Source: an uncultured SAR324 cluster bacterium (GTDB lineage Bacteria > SAR324 > NAC60-12). From it: a stretch of 64,000 nt of DNA. Shown here one piece after another: positions 1 to 9,668 of the stretch. The translations under genes and the position numbers were made by a program. The stretch is taken from positions 1 through 64,000 of the forward strand of contig CAJJCY010000002.1 of the NCBI GenBank assembly GCA_905182865.1. The letters are read 5' to 3'. The stretch's first letter is position 1, and each line of letters opens with the position of its first letter. Under the pieces are notes generated by a model. That model was not told where the DNA came from and searched no databases. It saw only the letters and a program-made list of their open reading frames with translations.

Positions 1-583
1 AACACCCGTCACCCTTTTTAATCGATATATTCCAAAATCAAATGCCAGTTGGTTCTGTTGTGACAACAAGGCCGGGGGCAGCATGGTGGCTCAACTTTTT
101 CTAGACTCAAGGCATAATCGTCCAGCATATCTTGCGGGCAGTGAGGACACTACAACTAGTATCGACAGAGAAAAAGGGTTTATGGAAATTATGAATAAGA
201 ATGGTGTAGAGACATTAAGAGAAGTCGGTAATTACAACTACAATGATGCCTATGCAGCTACTGTTCGCTTAATGGAAAGACCTGATCCAGCAGACGCTAT
301 ATTCTGCTCTAACGACATTATGGCATTTGGTGCGCTTGATGCCATTAGAAGCGGTTTGGGCTTGAAAGTTCCAGAAGATGTGTCGATCATCGGTTTTGAC
401 GATATCCCTATGGCCTCATGGCCGAGTTTCAACCTGACCACAGTTCGCCAACCTGTCAGAAGTATGGTTGATGCTTCTGTAGAAGATCTTATCTCACGAA
501 TAAAAACACCGGAAAAACCTCCCAATCATAAAGTAATCATGGGTGAAATGATTGTTCGAGGGTCATCAAGGAATTTTAGTTAA
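1..583 (+). CDS. LacI-family transcriptional regulator, C-terminal part (5' truncated by window edge)
   Basis: The frame is open from base 2, so the protein began before the window. What remains is the effector-binding core of a LacI/GalR repressor: an FNRYIP segment, then CDNKAGG, a hinge-like LAGSEDTTTSIDREKGF stretch, CSNDIMAFGALDAI and the hallmark VPEDVSIIGFDDIP, ending with LTTVRQP. The helix-turn-helix is not visible. Its stop TAA (581-583) overlaps the stop of the convergent SnoaL gene by two bases. It is a likely local regulator of the flanking SnoaL/ABC operons. The family fit is clear; the ligand is unknown, though the neighbouring carbohydrate importer suggests a sugar or sugar-like compound. 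Confidence 0.88.
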   Translation, partial: TPVTLFNRYIPKSNASWFCCDNKAGGSMVAQLFLDSRHNRPAYLAGSEDTTTSIDREKGFMEIMNKNGVETLREVGNYNYNDAYAATVRLMERPDPADAIFCSNDIMAFGALDAIRSGLGLKVPEDVSIIGFDDIPMASWPSFNLTTVRQPVRSMVDASVEDLISRIKTPEKPPNHKVIMGEMIVRGSSRNFS

Positions 584-1587
584 GTTTCAATAATTTTCTT
601 TGTTCTTTCTAGAACATCTACTCCTTGCTGTTTTAACCACCAAGGCAGGTCAATCAACACCCAGTTTTCAGAGAGTTTTTCTCCTTGCCGGCGGTAGATA
701 TCCACAACCCTCATATCTGCAGGAGTACCACTTGCAGGCAGCCCTAAAAAACCACCTGTAGCCGTGTTGGTCAGGTTGGGCCAACCAAAGAAACCCGCAT
801 AGTTGCCCTCTGCAAATCGGCAGATGTGGCCATTAAAAACCTTATCTTTCAACCCTTTCCTGAATGGTAACTGATGCTGTTCCTGGTATCGTGGAATAGT
901 GTAAGATGCTCCAATACCAGCTGGACCGTACCAGATCATATCATCATGCCAAGTTTTTTTTAGTAAATCTGGAGATGGGCAGTCATTTCCATTTTTATTA
1001 AGATCTGAAAGATCGCCTATCATTCGGTTTACCAATTCAAGAGTTTTCTGAGACTCTCTCTGATCCTGAGGTTCAAATAATAGTCCATCATGTGTTCTTG
1101 GACCAGGATAAATGAAAGAAGCGCCCGTTTGGGGAGGTAAGGGGTTGATCCCCAATTGATGCATGAAGCCAATGAGATCGCAGAAAAAACTGCTTCTTAT
1201 TATTTTACCATCTTTAATGCAATTGAAATCAGCATAACGCAGGAAAGCTATTTTTCGGCTGGCAGGAAAACCTAACCAATTTCCATCCAGAAGGCCCATA
1301 AAGTGTCCCATGCTGATAACCCAGTCAGTATTGTCAATCTCACTGGTACCTGCCAGAAAAACGTCCTGCCGGCGCTGAACATTAGACCAGGCAGAGAGAA
1401 AAGGGATCCAGAAAACTTCTGCTACCGCATCTCCGCCGTTCTGTTCGTTAAACGGATAGACACCGTACCATTGAAAGTCTGTGTTTGTAAACTGACTGAT
1501 GACCTTTCTAACACTGTCTGCATTTGCTGCTTCTAGCTCATCATAAAATGATAAAATCAATGATTTTTGATCTTGATAGCTTTTCAT
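580..1587 (-). CDS. Tandem SnoaL/NTF2-like protein (copy 1)
   Basis: A 335-residue protein made of two NTF2-like (SnoaL-type) halves. Each half has a W-Y-G segment (FQWYGVYPF near 40; MIWYGPAGIG near 220) and a later region with aromatic and G-rich turns (FGWPNLTNTATGG). SnoaL folds serve as small cyclases, isomerases, hydratases or binding domains, so no reaction can be assigned. It lies 9 bp downstream of a paralogue (1597-2646) on the same strand, so the two form an operon. It is clearly related to that neighbour (shared YPGPRTHDG/VPGPATQDG and ENWVLIDLPWWL/ENWVLVDLLDVY blocks). No signal peptide is seen, so it is probably cytoplasmic. No polyketide genes lie nearby, which argues against antibiotic cyclization. 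Confidence 0.75.
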   Translation of the reverse strand: MKSYQDQKSLILSFYDELEAANADSVRKVISQFTNTDFQWYGVYPFNEQNGGDAVAEVFWIPFLSAWSNVQRRQDVFLAGTSEIDNTDWVISMGHFMGLLDGNWLGFPASRKIAFLRYADFNCIKDGKIIRSSFFCDLIGFMHQLGINPLPPQTGASFIYPGPRTHDGLLFEPQDQRESQKTLELVNRMIGDLSDLNKNGNDCPSPDLLKKTWHDDMIWYGPAGIGASYTIPRYQEQHQLPFRKGLKDKVFNGHICRFAEGNYAGFFGWPNLTNTATGGFLGLPASGTPADMRVVDIYRRQGEKLSENWVLIDLPWWLKQQGVDVLERTKKIIET

Positions 1588-1596
1588 TTTAGTTTA

Positions 1597-2646
1597 CTAT
1601 TTAAGTGCAACACCAGTCTCAGGATCAAAACCTTTACGAACCTTATTGAACTCACGAGTTCTGGCAAAAACATCAACACCGATCTGGTCATAGACATCAA
1701 GCAAATCTACCAGAACCCAGTTTTCTCGAATCAATCCATTTTCCAGCCTCCAGAAATCCAGGCTTCGCAAAGTAATTCTCTTTCCTGACGGAGCAATACC
1801 CATCCAGCCTCCATCAGACATAGTCTGGATCATGTTGGGCCAACCTGTAACTCCTACATAATCTCCATCACCAAAGAAATGGTTCGTAATCTGATCAACA
1901 AACTGACCTCGGTCCGGCATGGCAGCAAGAAAAGGAATCTGATGCCAATTTCGAAATCCTTCTAAACCTCGGCCTGTTCCTATACCAGAGGGGCCATACC
2001 AGTTCATTTTTGGGTGCCAAAATTTTTTCATTTCCATTACTTCTGGGCCTCCCTCAGACGGATGCCTCTGCATTGCGGTAAGCATGTCAATTATTAACTG
2101 GCATGTTGCTGAACTACTTGATTCATCATAGGGACCTTGTATAATTCCATCTTGAGTTGCAGGTCCAGGAACCTGCCATTCACGACCAAGACTAGGAGCC
2201 ATCGGCCAAGCCCCCGCCTGCATCATGACTTCAGGGATGTCCCATAGAGTCTGTACTTCGGTCACTCTCTCTTCTTCAAAGCGATAGAACTCGTGGAATC
2301 TCATGGCAACTTGATGCCCTGTCGGCGGAATGTCCAACCATGCTTTACTGAATGTGCCTGTGTAATAACCACAGCAACCTACCCAATCAGCACCTTCTTT
2401 AGTTGGTCCGGCCATCACAATAGTGTCCCGACGTTCTAAATCAGGCAGAGCCCTAAGAAGTGGAGCAAAAACATCCATGTAATAATTATCTACTCCAACT
2501 TTATCTCCAAGTGGATAGCAAAGGCGTAATACGGGCTCTGAAATAAAAAGCTTATCAAGTTCTTTGCGAACACTACTTTCGCTGAAATCGTACATTGCCA
2601 TCCTCAAAGCAGAAATCAGTTCTTTATTCTTTGTGTGCCTATCCAA
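1597..2646 (-). CDS. Tandem SnoaL/NTF2-like protein (copy 2)
   Basis: A 349-residue protein, paralogue of the gene downstream, again with two NTF2-like halves (MNWYGPSGIGTGRG near 225; FGDGDYVGVTGWPNMI near 280; ENWVLVDLLDVYDQIG near the C-terminus). The TTG start at 2646 is supported by a strong ribosome site, AAAGGAGT, on the minus strand at 2658-2651. It is the first gene of a two-gene minus-strand operon that diverges from the sugar ABC importer across a 620 bp regulatory region. A role in processing the imported compound is inferred from this position only. Confidence 0.75.
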   Translation of the reverse strand: MDRHTKNKELISALRMAMYDFSESSVRKELDKLFISEPVLRLCYPLGDKVGVDNYYMDVFAPLLRALPDLERRDTIVMAGPTKEGADWVGCCGYYTGTFSKAWLDIPPTGHQVAMRFHEFYRFEEERVTEVQTLWDIPEVMMQAGAWPMAPSLGREWQVPGPATQDGIIQGPYDESSSSATCQLIIDMLTAMQRHPSEGGPEVMEMKKFWHPKMNWYGPSGIGTGRGLEGFRNWHQIPFLAAMPDRGQFVDQITNHFFGDGDYVGVTGWPNMIQTMSDGGWMGIAPSGKRITLRSLDFWRLENGLIRENWVLVDLLDVYDQIGVDVFARTREFNKVRKGFDPETGVALK

Positions 2647-3267
2647 ATTTACTCCTTTATTAATAGGATAAATTTTTTATTAACATTTAAAATAACTGTA
2701 ATATATTTCATTATTTATATGTATATTTCTCATATGTCAAAATCTCTCAACCTTTTCCATTGATTCAACAACATGCAGTGTTTCTTTTGTATCTTCATTT
2801 CTGCCTGAGGTATACGAAGTATTTTCATATCATTCTTCAGAAATTGTATTAAATTTGATAAATTTAGATCTATTTATACTTCAATGGTGATCCTTTTCCA
2901 TATTTTCACGGTAAGTTATTTTTCCCTAGATTTACATGAATTTATAAAACATATCTTTCACGGAACTACGTATCGTTTACAATAATTACATCTTTTATTT
3001 TGTATCTGCAATATTTTTCTTGCATTGAATGAATACGTATGTAATTCTGAACGACTCAAATATGTATACAAATTTCAGTCATTTTTTTCAATAGTTATTA
3101 TGCTTTGATTGAATACGTTTGTATATCATTGTGGCCAGCCCCAAAATCCCATTCATATGAATGGGAAATTTGATGGAAATAAGGATTGTTTGTATTAAAC
3201 ATTCCAAACTAATTAATCAATGGGGGAATGGATATTAAATTAAGTCCCCAATCATAAAAGGAGAGAG
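2647..3267. promoter_or_regulatory. Divergent intergenic region with repeated TGAATACGTnTGTA boxes
   Basis: This 620 bp AT-rich region separates the divergent SnoaL operon and ABC operon. It holds two near-identical boxes, TGAATACGTATGTAA (from 3030) and TGAATACGTTTGTAT (from 3110), 80 bp apart and each centred on an ACGT core. Related sequences are TATGTATACAAA (3061) and CTACGTATCG (2967). LacI-family operators are typically near-palindromic with a central CG, so these are plausible operators for the regulator at the left edge. The binding protein is inferred, not shown. Confidence 0.4.
3258..3265 (+). promoter_or_regulatory. Strong ribosome binding site for the binding-protein gene
   Basis: AAGGAGAG lies just upstream of two consecutive in-frame ATGs (3268 and 3271). 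Spacing favours 3271 slightly, but the two starts differ by one residue only. Confidence 0.65.
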
Positions 3268-4506
3268 ATGATGAAAATGCTATCTAAAATAACCCTAACA
3301 TCAACATTCATGTTTCTATTAGTGCATGCAACTTATGCTGCTTGTGGTATCAATAGTGGCTCAATAAGAATTTTGGCAAATGACTTCCCTGCCATACACG
3401 CTGTTCTTTCTGCTGCTGAGAAATGCGCTGGTGGAGGTGTTACTTTTACAAAAAACACAACCAAAGAGCATAGAACTTTAGTTGTTGCTGGCCTAACTGC
3501 TAATCCAGCAGAGTTTACGAGTGCTGTTGTTGCAAATAGCTCGATTGTTCCACTTCTGAATGAAGGATTAATTCGACCGCTTAACGATCTAGTAGCGAAA
3601 CACGGTAGAGGTCTGAAAAAAAATCAACTCATAACGATTAACGGAAAGATCATGGCCGTGGCATTTATGGCTAATGCACAGCATTTATTTTATCGCAAAG
3701 ATATACTGGATAAAGCAAGTGTAGGAATTCCAAAATCATATGAAGAAATATTGTCAGCAGCAAAGGCAATTAGGGCAAAGGGCATTATGGAATACCCTTT
3801 TGCTTTAAATACTAAGACGGGTTGGAATCTTGGTGAAGAGTTTATCAATATGTATATGGGTTACAAAGGCCAATTATTTAAGCCCGGAACCGCAATTGCA
3901 AGTGTCAACAATGCCAAAGGGGTGGCAGCACTTAAAATGATCAAATCACTTACAGAATACTCAAATCCTGATTTCCTAACATTTGATTCAAATGCTACTG
4001 CAGCATTGTGGGAAGCAGGAAAACTTGGTTTAGCCACCATGTGGGGTACAAGAGGAGGTACTATTCTTGATGACAAAGGTTCAACTTCAAATATTACCAG
4101 TAACACAGTACTAGCGAGTGCACCAACTGTTGCAGGTGGATCGACTCCGGCGACCACTCTATGGTGGGACGGATTTACTATTGCAAAAAACATTTCAGAC
4201 AAAGATGCTGAGGCAACATTCATAGCAATGATGAATGGTATTTCAACTGAAATGGTTAAGGCCAACAACAATGAAGCCGTTTGGCTTATTGAAGGTTTCG
4301 TTCCCGGTAAAGCTTCGGCTGGCGTATTTGCCTCAGCTTCGGCTGGCGCAACTCCATATCCCATGTTGCCGTATGCAGGACTATTGCATAGCGCTCTTGG
4401 CTCTGAATTATCAGAATTTTTACAAGGGAATGAAAGTGCTCAGCAAGCTTTGGCTGATGTCGAGGCAGCATATACTGCTTCGGCTAAAGAGAAAGGTTTC
4501 CTTTAA
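3268..4506 (+). CDS. Carbohydrate ABC transporter substrate-binding protein (family 1)
   Basis: A 412-residue extracellular solute-binding protein of the MalE/UgpB class. Residues 1-25 form a Sec signal peptide (KITLTSTFMFLLVHATYA) with probable cleavage before ACG. The mature part shows typical features: VVANSSIVPLLNEGLIRPL (hinge region), FYRKDILDKASVGIPKSYEE and GMATMWGTRGG-like blocks. It should capture a sugar or polyol in the periplasm for the permeases that follow. A G-C hairpin directly after the gene probably lets the binding protein be made in excess over the permeases. The substrate cannot be read from sequence; downstream dehydrogenases suggest an alcohol-bearing compound. Confidence 0.85.
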   Translation: MMKMLSKITLTSTFMFLLVHATYAACGINSGSIRILANDFPAIHAVLSAAEKCAGGGVTFTKNTTKEHRTLVVAGLTANPAEFTSAVVANSSIVPLLNEGLIRPLNDLVAKHGRGLKKNQLITINGKIMAVAFMANAQHLFYRKDILDKASVGIPKSYEEILSAAKAIRAKGIMEYPFALNTKTGWNLGEEFINMYMGYKGQLFKPGTAIASVNNAKGVAALKMIKSLTEYSNPDFLTFDSNATAALWEAGKLGLATMWGTRGGTILDDKGSTSNITSNTVLASAPTVAGGSTPATTLWWDGFTIAKNISDKDAEATFIAMMNGISTEMVKANNNEAVWLIEGFVPGKASAGVFASASAGATPYPMLPYAGLLHSALGSELSEFLQGNESAQQALADVEAAYTASAKEKGFL

Positions 4507-4530
4507 AATTTTTCCTAGAATTTAATTGAA

Positions 4531-4552
4531 GGGGGGGCTTTTACTGCCCCCC
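4531..4552 (+). terminator. Intercistronic hairpin after binding protein
   Basis: GGGGGGC (4532-4538) pairs with GCCCCCC (4546-4552) around a 7-base loop. No long T-run follows, so it is more likely an attenuator or 3'-end stabiliser between binding protein and permease than a full terminator. Confidence 0.55.
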
Positions 4553-4606
4553 TATTTGCACTTCTATTTTTGATAGACTTCTATAATTAAAGTCTGGTCA
4601 GCAAGA

Positions 4607-5641
4607 ATGCCTCATCGTACATTCATTTTTTTTATCCTGCCTTCGTTGTTATCAATGATTCTCTTGATAGCAGTTCCTATTTTTTCAGCTATGACTCAGT
4701 CGCTATTTATCGCACATAAACAAGTTATAAGAGTTAGTGAAACTTGCGATCCATTTGGCTGTAAAAAAGAGACATCTGTGGATGCTGAAGCTACTGCAAA
4801 TCTCAGAGAGAAAGAGCCTCTGGGGATCTTCAATGGTTTTGAAACATACACTAATCGTAATCACCTTGCTGCTGCTGAAATTAAGACTTCTTGGAATGTT
4901 GCTACCGGCTGGAAAGATTTATTTTCACGAATTATGAATCTACCTTTCTACAAGGCATTGGCGTTTACGATTACCTATACCTTTGTGGTCACACCATTTG
5001 TAATTATTTTGGGCTTTTTAATTGCCTTGGGCACTAATTCTCTTGCTAGTTGGTTAAAAGGACCCACAATCTTTTTTTCCCTGTTGCCGATGATAGTCAC
5101 ACCATTGATAGGATCATTGATTTTGTTCTGGATGATTGATGCTGATGGTATAATTGGATCAACACTGCAAAGAATTTTCAAAGATAATGATCTTTCACTT
5201 AAGGCTTCTCCTGCCTTGACTTGGATTATGTTGATCGTGTACGGGATCTGGCATTCAACACCATTTGCTTTCATAGTGTTCTATGCAGGTTTGCAGACAG
5301 TACCTCAAGAAACTCTGGAAGCTTCAATGTTGGATGGAGCCTCACTCTGGCAACAAAAACGTTATGTTGTAATACCATACCTTATGCCATTGATTATCTT
5401 TGTCACTTTAATACAGCTGATGGATAATTTTCGGGTTTTTGAACCAATTGTTGGATTCAATGCTTCTGCCAATGCAACATCTTTGTCATGGATTATTTTT
5501 AACGATCTACGAGGTGAAGATGCTTTACAATTGTTTGGTTCTGCTGCAGCAACATCCATGCTAACTATAATTGGAGTTGGTATACTTCTGATACCAGTAC
5601 TGATAATGATTTGGAAAGAATTCAATAGCAAAACAGTATAA
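4607..5641 (+). CDS. Carbohydrate ABC transporter permease, MalF/UgpA-like
   Basis: A 344-residue inner-membrane permease. There is an N-terminal membrane helix (residues ~6-30), a periplasmic loop of about 75 residues (VSETCDPFGCKKETS onward), then several hydrophobic helices. The ATPase-docking EAA loop is visible near 230-260 (EASMLDGASLWQQKRYVVIP). MalF-type permeases pair with a MalG-type partner, here the next gene. No MalK/UgpC-type ATPase is present in this operon, so an ATPase encoded elsewhere would have to energise it. Confidence 0.87.
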   Translation: MPHRTFIFFILPSLLSMILLIAVPIFSAMTQSLFIAHKQVIRVSETCDPFGCKKETSVDAEATANLREKEPLGIFNGFETYTNRNHLAAAEIKTSWNVATGWKDLFSRIMNLPFYKALAFTITYTFVVTPFVIILGFLIALGTNSLASWLKGPTIFFSLLPMIVTPLIGSLILFWMIDADGIIGSTLQRIFKDNDLSLKASPALTWIMLIVYGIWHSTPFAFIVFYAGLQTVPQETLEASMLDGASLWQQKRYVVIPYLMPLIIFVTLIQLMDNFRVFEPIVGFNASANATSLSWIIFNDLRGEDALQLFGSAAATSMLTIIGVGILLIPVLIMIWKEFNSKTV

Positions 5642-5651
5642 AGAGGTAAAC

Positions 5652-6527
5652 ATCACTACCGCATATAACCAACGTTCAATTGTTCTTATTATTTGCTCTT
5701 CAGTTTTTGTCATTACTTGGTTGATAGTGGCTATTTTCCCTTTCCTGTGGACACTTTGGGGTTCTTTCAAGGTACAAGGAGATTTCTTTTCAAAGGCTGA
5801 CTGGGCAAATGCTGTTTATGGGATCCGAACTCTGGCAGAGACTGGCAGTACCTTTACTTTAAATGGTTACAGTAACGCCTGGATTGAGCACGAATTCTGG
5901 CTGTCAGCAATAAATACATCAATTGTGGTTTTTTTTGTAGTAATAATTTCACTGACCATTGGGACACTTGGAGGATATGCTCTTGCCCGTTCTGGCTATC
6001 GCTATGCGCTCTGGCTACTTATGCTGGCTCTGGTCTTTCGTGCAATGCCCCATATCACATTGGTTTCAGGATATCTGCTGCCCTTCTTTCAATGGAACAT
6101 CTGGGGACATCTTCCTACAACGATTATTGTTTTGGTAGCAATAAACCAGCCCTTTACACTCTGGATGCTGCACTCATTTTTTCAAACAATACCCAAAGAG
6201 CTTGATGAGAGTGCAAAGGTTGATGGGTGTACTCAGTTCCAAGCATTTCGACATGTAATTATTCCAGTAATGTGGCCAGGCGTTATATACCTGCTAGATC
6301 ATCTCATTCTTTAGCTAAAATTACTTTTGACGCAAATGCTTCTAAGTCAGGAAAATCATACGATGGTGCCAAAAATCGCCAGTTTCTTGGGAACAACCCA
6401 GACTGAGGGAAACATCATGTTTGCAGTTGCTGCAGTTGTTTCAGCAACTGCACCACTTTTTGTGCTGGTAATGTTCTTCCAGCGTCAGATAGTCAGCGGT
6501 TTGACTGCAGGTGCAGTAAAGGGATAA
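5652..6527 (+). CDS. Carbohydrate ABC transporter permease, MalG/UgpE-like (interrupted)
   Basis: The reading frame gives a MalG-type permease with an N-terminal helix ([16 protein letters not shown]), [27 protein letters not shown] and the EAA loop [18 protein letters not shown]. No standard start codon exists at the expected position: an AAGAGGT ribosome site (5641-5647) precedes ATC at 5652, perhaps a misread ATG. An in-frame TAG at 6312 sits in a ~40 bp stretch (6290-6330) where the expected FxSFFxxYNYF sequence appears in a different frame. The original frame then resumes ([18 protein letters not shown] to the C-terminus), so at least two compensating indels are present. Sequencing error is the simplest reading; a real inactivation cannot be excluded. 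Confidence 0.75.
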
Positions 6528-6551
6528 AATTTAAAAGAAAACGTTATTAAA

Positions 6552-7526
6552 ATGGAAGGATTTGACTCAGAATTTAAGAATTTAAAAGATTACATCCTCA
6601 AGATCACTTATCGAATCTGGGAGGAACGTGGAGTGGAGCGTATAAGAGATTATTATGGTGAAAAGGCTCCAGTGAAGACCCCTACAAGTGTCTCAGAAAA
6701 TGTTGAAGATGTGATTAGTTCTACCTACAAAACTTTGCAGATGTTTCCTGACCGACAGCTGCTGGGAGAAGATGTGATTGGTTCTGAGGACGAGCCAGGT
6801 ACATTCTACTCATCACACAGGATCCTCAGTTCAGCAACACATCTTGGAGACGGCTTTTGCGGATCTCCTACTGGTTCAAAAGTTAATTATAGAGTCATCG
6901 CTGACTGTATATGCAGGGGAAACAAGGTGATTGATGAATGGATGGTGCGTGATCAGTCCGCCATTGTGAAACAGGTTGGACTTGAACCCCATGAATTCGG
7001 CCGTCAGTTGGCTTTAAATCTAAAGGAGACCGGGAGTGCTGTTCCAAGCTCTGAAGACTACGTTAAACGCTGGGAAGGCCCTCCTGACTCAGGACCACTT
7101 TCAGGAGCAGCAAAGAGTCTGGCTCAGACTTACCAGTTGTTATGGGAGCAATCAGAATTAAGTGCTCTGGAAAAATCACACAATAGAGCCTGCCAGATCC
7201 AAGCTCCTGAAGGAAAAATACTTTTTGGCCGTGAACAGCTCACTAAATATTTCAATGGTTATATCACAGCTTTTCCAAAAGGCAGTTTCAGGGTTCATCA
7301 TTGGATTGTCAATGAGGAAGTTGGTAAAAACAACAGAATTGCTATGCGCTGGAGCTATTCCGCTAAACATACAGGATTCGGAAGCTTTGGTGAACCAACA
7401 GGCGCTCCTGTAGTAATAATGGCTATTACTCATACTGAAATGCAAGAAGGTCTCGTAGTCAGGGAATATCATGCGATTGATGAGGTCTCACTTTGGATGC
7501 AAATTAGCAGCTATTCTATGAGTTAA
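6552..7526 (+). CDS. Tandem SnoaL/NTF2-like protein (copy 3)
   Basis: A 324-residue protein with two SnoaL-type halves: an N-terminal half containing YYGEKAPVKTP, MFPDRQLLGEDVIG and VIADCICRGNKVIDEWMVRDQ, and a C-terminal half with FNGYITAFPKGSFRVHHWIVN, IAMRWSYSAKHTGFGSFG and GLVVREYHAIDEVSLWMQI. The pattern resembles ester-cyclase/SnoaL proteins, where polar residues after the V-x-E-x-W/Y strand line the pocket. It is more diverged from the two minus-strand copies than they are from each other. It follows the permease by 24 bp and precedes the HisD-like enzyme, so it belongs to the same operon. Function not recognised. Confidence 0.72.
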   Translation: MEGFDSEFKNLKDYILKITYRIWEERGVERIRDYYGEKAPVKTPTSVSENVEDVISSTYKTLQMFPDRQLLGEDVIGSEDEPGTFYSSHRILSSATHLGDGFCGSPTGSKVNYRVIADCICRGNKVIDEWMVRDQSAIVKQVGLEPHEFGRQLALNLKETGSAVPSSEDYVKRWEGPPDSGPLSGAAKSLAQTYQLLWEQSELSALEKSHNRACQIQAPEGKILFGREQLTKYFNGYITAFPKGSFRVHHWIVNEEVGKNNRIAMRWSYSAKHTGFGSFGEPTGAPVVIMAITHTEMQEGLVVREYHAIDEVSLWMQISSYSMS

Positions 7527-7586
7527 GACATCGATAAACCGGTTAAAAATTAAGTACAAAAATCATTCAATGAAATAAGGATAATT

Positions 7587-8873
7587 ATGGCAACCTGGAT
7601 AAAGGAAGCAATTTCAGAAGAACAACGGGACGAAGCCCAGAAACAAATAAGTGATACTGTAGAAAAATTACTTGATGATATTGACAAACGAGGAGACATA
7701 GCCGTAAGGGAACTTTCAAAACGTTTTGACAACTGGTCACCGGATGAATTCCGACTTTCTGAAAAAGAAATACAATCCTGTATTGATAGACTTGATGAAC
7801 AAACAATTAGTGACATCTGCTTTGCACAGGAGCAGATCAGAAACTTCGCCCAGATTCAGCGGGATTCCATGAATGACGTTGAAGAGGAAACGCTTCCGGG
7901 AGTGATTCTTGGTCACAGGAATATCCCAATGAACCGCGTGGGGAGTTATGTTCCAGGAGGTAAGTTCCCAATGGTAGCATCTGCTCACATGTCTGTTGCA
8001 ACTGCAAAAGTTGCAGGTGTGAAGGAAATAATTACCTGCGCTCCCCCTTATGAGGGACGCCCATCTGATGCCATCGTTGCAGCTCAGCATCTAGGAGGAG
8101 CAGACGATATTTTCGTGATCGGGGGTGTCCAGGCAGTCGCGGCCATGGCATTAGGAACTGAATCCATAACTGCTGTGGACATGCTTGTTGGTCCTGGCAA
8201 TGCCTATGTAGCAGAAGCTAAGAGGCAGCTTTATGGACGTGTCGGAATTGATCTTTTTGCCGGACCAACCGAAACTCTTGTCATAGCAGATGAAACAGTT
8301 GACGGAGAAATGTGCGCTACAGACCTGCTGGGTCAGGCCGAACACGGTCCTACTTCTCCTGCTGTCCTTTTAACTAATTCCATGAATCTGGCCAGGCAGA
8401 CATTGGAAGAAGTAAAGAAACAATTGAAAACTCTTTCAACGCGTGACACTGCAGAGCCTGCATGGCAAAACTACGGACAGATTATTGTAGCGGATTCTTA
8501 TGATGAAATGCTTGAAATAGCAAATGAACTCGCCTTCGAACATGTTCAGGTAATGACCAAAAAAGATGACTGGTTTCTGGAAAACATGAGAAATTATGGT
8601 GCACTTTTCCTTGGACCTCGTACCAATGTTTCATATGGAGACAAGGTCATAGGTACTAACCATACTTTGCCTACATTAAAAGCCGCACGATACACCGGAG
8701 GTCTCTGGGTTGGAAAATTTCTCAAAACATGTACCTACCAGAAAATTCTCAGTAATGAGGCCAGTGTAAAGGTGGGAGAATACTGTTCAAGATTATGCAA
8801 GCTTGAAGGATTTGCCGGACACCAGGAACAGGCAGATCTCAGAATTAGACGATATAGTGGAGAAGCTGCGTGA
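7587..8873 (+). CDS. Histidinol dehydrogenase-family enzyme, HpsN (sulfopropanediol dehydrogenase)-like
   Basis: A 428-residue zinc/NAD enzyme of the HisD fold. Visible HisD ligands and catalytic residues are Gln and His in GQAEHGP (near 247), Glu-His in FEHVQVM (near 317), Asp and His in [14 protein letters not shown] (near 351-363) and a C-terminal His in GFAGHQEQ (near 410). The segment [20 protein letters not shown] differs from biosynthetic HisD and resembles, from memory, the HpsN group that oxidises (R)-2,3-dihydroxypropane-1-sulfonate to sulfolactate. No other his genes are nearby and a sugar importer precedes it, so a catabolic alcohol dehydrogenase is favoured. The exact substrate is open. 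A TAAGGATAA ribosome site fits the start, and a GTGA overlap couples it to the SDR. Confidence 0.8.
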   Translation: MATWIKEAISEEQRDEAQKQISDTVEKLLDDIDKRGDIAVRELSKRFDNWSPDEFRLSEKEIQSCIDRLDEQTISDICFAQEQIRNFAQIQRDSMNDVEEETLPGVILGHRNIPMNRVGSYVPGGKFPMVASAHMSVATAKVAGVKEIITCAPPYEGRPSDAIVAAQHLGGADDIFVIGGVQAVAAMALGTESITAVDMLVGPGNAYVAEAKRQLYGRVGIDLFAGPTETLVIADETVDGEMCATDLLGQAEHGPTSPAVLLTNSMNLARQTLEEVKKQLKTLSTRDTAEPAWQNYGQIIVADSYDEMLEIANELAFEHVQVMTKKDDWFLENMRNYGALFLGPRTNVSYGDKVIGTNHTLPTLKAARYTGGLWVGKFLKTCTYQKILSNEASVKVGEYCSRLCKLEGFAGHQEQADLRIRRYSGEAA

Positions 8874-9625
8874 CAGACGCAAAAGTTTACGATTTACGGG
8901 GACAACGGGCTCTGGTGACAGGCGCAGGCAGAGGTATCGGTGAAGCTTGTGCCAAAACCCTGGCCGCTGTGGGTGCGGAAGTTGTGCTGACTGCCAGAAC
9001 AGAAAAACAGCTCGAACAGGTCAGGGATGAAATTATTAAATCCGGAGGAAAAGCCTCAGTTCATGTGGCCGATATTTACTCAATGGAAGCTGTTAATAAT
9101 TTGAAAAAGTTAGGTCCTTTTAACATTCTTGTCAACAACGCAGGCAACAACATTCCGGAACACTTCTGTGAAGTCACTGAAGAGAGGTTCGACAAAGTCA
9201 TGGGCCTTAATGTCAAATCTGCCTTTTTTGTTGCCCAGGTTGTGGCAAGAGGTATGGTTGAATCGGGAATCAGAGGATCCATAATCCACATCTCAAGTCA
9301 GATGGGCATTGTTGGAGGACGAAACAGAACTGTCTACTGTGCATCGAAACATGCAATGGAAGGTTTTTCCAAAAGCATGGCTTTGGATTTGGCAGAAAAT
9401 GGAATCAGGGTGAACACGGTATGCCCAACTTTCATTGAGACGGATTTGACAAGGCCCTTCATGGAAGAAAATGAGTTCAAAGATTATATTTTAAGTCGAA
9501 TCCCACTTGGACACGTTGGACAGACAGAGGATGTGGCAGACGCGGTCTTGTTTCTTGCCTCTGACATGAGTAAAATGGTGACCGGTTCTACCATCAAGGT
9601 TGATGGAGGCTGGACCGCAGTATAA
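8870..9625 (+). CDS. Short-chain dehydrogenase/reductase
   Basis: A 251-residue classical SDR. The cofactor motif TGAGRGIG is at residues 17-24, NNAG near 89, the catalytic Tyr/Lys in YCASK near 156, a Ser-containing SSQMG about 13 residues earlier, and the C-terminal VDGGW. The GTG start overlaps the HisD-like stop by 4 bp, indicating translational coupling. It probably oxidises or reduces an intermediate of the same pathway; HPS-type pathways use a partner SDR or malate-type dehydrogenase on sulfolactate, so the pairing is suggestive only. Confidence 0.88.
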   Translation: MTDAKVYDLRGQRALVTGAGRGIGEACAKTLAAVGAEVVLTARTEKQLEQVRDEIIKSGGKASVHVADIYSMEAVNNLKKLGPFNILVNNAGNNIPEHFCEVTEERFDKVMGLNVKSAFFVAQVVARGMVESGIRGSIIHISSQMGIVGGRNRTVYCASKHAMEGFSKSMALDLAENGIRVNTVCPTFIETDLTRPFMEENEFKDYILSRIPLGHVGQTEDVADAVLFLASDMSKMVTGSTIKVDGGWTAV

Positions 9626-9668
9626 TCCCAACAAGTCAAATTACTTAAACTCTAAAAAATGATTGCCG

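Noticed and set aside
580-2646. Polyketide cyclases of a biosynthetic cluster
   Set aside because: No polyketide synthase or tailoring genes are in the window; SnoaL folds have many other roles.
3861-4364. 167-codon minus-strand open frame
   Set aside because: Antisense shadow of the sugar-binding-protein gene with low-complexity translation.
7587-8873. Biosynthetic histidinol dehydrogenase (hisD)
   Set aside because: No other his genes nearby, catabolic operon context, and the [10 protein letters not shown] segment differs from HisD as remembered.
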